NCBI GenBank assembly: GCA_017979445.1
Contig: CM030711.1
Location: forward strand, 9,765,221-9,829,220
Direction: 5' to 3'
DNA from: Akebia trifoliata
Taxonomy: Eukaryota; Streptophyta; Magnoliopsida; Ranunculales; Lardizabalaceae
Length of the DNA: 64,000 nucleotides
In this document: positions 63,557 through 64,000 of the stretch, one piece after another
Layout of the letters: the number at the start of each line of letters is the position of its first letter
Position numbering within the stretch: the stretch's first letter is position 1
Notes under the pieces: generated by a model
Seen by the model: the letters and a program-made list of their open reading frames with translations, nothing else
The model's database searches: none
Told to the model about the DNA's origin: nothing
Translations under genes and position numbers: made by a program

Positions 63557-64000
63557 TATATATATTTATATAGATAAATTTGACTTTCATGCTCATTTTA
63601 GGATTATTTATTTATTGGGGGGAGTGGGAGCGAGGTCTTCCTCTCTTTTGGGTCCTACAAGATAGGGTCTTCTCTCCACTTTTAGGTTTTTTCGAAGTTT
63701 CCATATTTGGAGGGTGTGGTGGGTATTGATTTGTAATGAATAATGGGGACTAAACAAGTACGAGTTGAGACACCTCTTCAGTGTATTTTTTATATTTGAT
63801 ATAAAACCATAGCCACTTAAATTGAATGAAATTTAAGGGATCTCTTCAACTTGTGGCCCTTTGTACCAGTGTCAAGGACTTGTTGCGCTTTCATATTCCT
63901 CTATGTCTTGTCCTGTCCCCCTCATATATTGTTCTTTAAGGATTATATATTCAGTGGCCTTTATTAATGCTACATTTCTCTTAATGTAGATATAATGATC
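63557..64000. other. 3' edge, no gene seen
   Basis: A GGTCTTC-containing stretch repeats loosely (63630 and 63667). No element or coding stretch was recognised up to the window end. Confidence 0.4.

Overview
This is a plant nuclear window, most likely from a eudicot. It is AT-rich and intron-rich, and it holds a Ty3/gypsy (Tat-lineage) LTR retrotransposon, CACTA and hAT relatives and many palindromic MITEs. I saw no bacterial, organellar, rRNA, tRNA or CRISPR features.

Three host genes are recognisable. (1) 843-9342, plus strand: a serine carboxypeptidase-like (SCPL, S10) gene with 12 visible exons; its first exon(s) lie left of the window. (2) 31447-39969, minus strand: a complete 12-exon GH1 beta-glucosidase (515 codons). 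(3) 58646-59635, minus strand: an intronless EID1-type F-box gene of phytochrome A signalling. Two coding-like stretches at 55926-56048 and 57291-57386 (minus) may be exons of an unidentified fourth gene.

Mobile DNA fills most of the rest. A 9.9 kb Tat element (10240-20125) has 547/546 bp LTRs, an exact ATCAA target duplication, an archaeal-type second RNase H and apparently spliced antisense ORFs between pol and the 3' LTR. It is dead: several frameshifts and nonsense codons, all explicable by transitions, and its LTRs differ only by transitions plus one indel. Minus-strand remnants of an Ogre-like element lie at about 23.4-26.3 kb, and other LTR-like remnants at 26.8-31.2 kb. A 4.0 kb CACTA candidate (47185-51225) carries a broken polygalacturonase 5' fragment and an 11-bp subterminal tandem array. 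Two related mini-CACTAs, each with an exact 3-bp target duplication, sit in an SCPL intron and in the GH1 upstream region. hAT-like short elements, a nested L1-in-RTE LINE remnant and a MITE family built of two internal hairpins inserted at TA microsatellites complete the picture.

Layout: 0-9.3 kb SCPL with element-filled introns; 10.2-20.1 kb Tat element; 21.5-22.8 kb TA-associated elements; 23-31 kb decayed LTR elements; 31.4-40 kb GH1 gene; 40-47 kb short elements and a tandemly duplicated coding-like remnant; 47.2-51.2 kb CACTA; 51-57 kb MITEs and LINE debris; 58.6-60.1 kb EID1 and its repetitive leader; 60-64 kb short palindromic elements. The three genes belong to unrelated processes (acyl transfer or peptidase, glucoside hydrolysis, light signalling) and show no sign of being a cluster.
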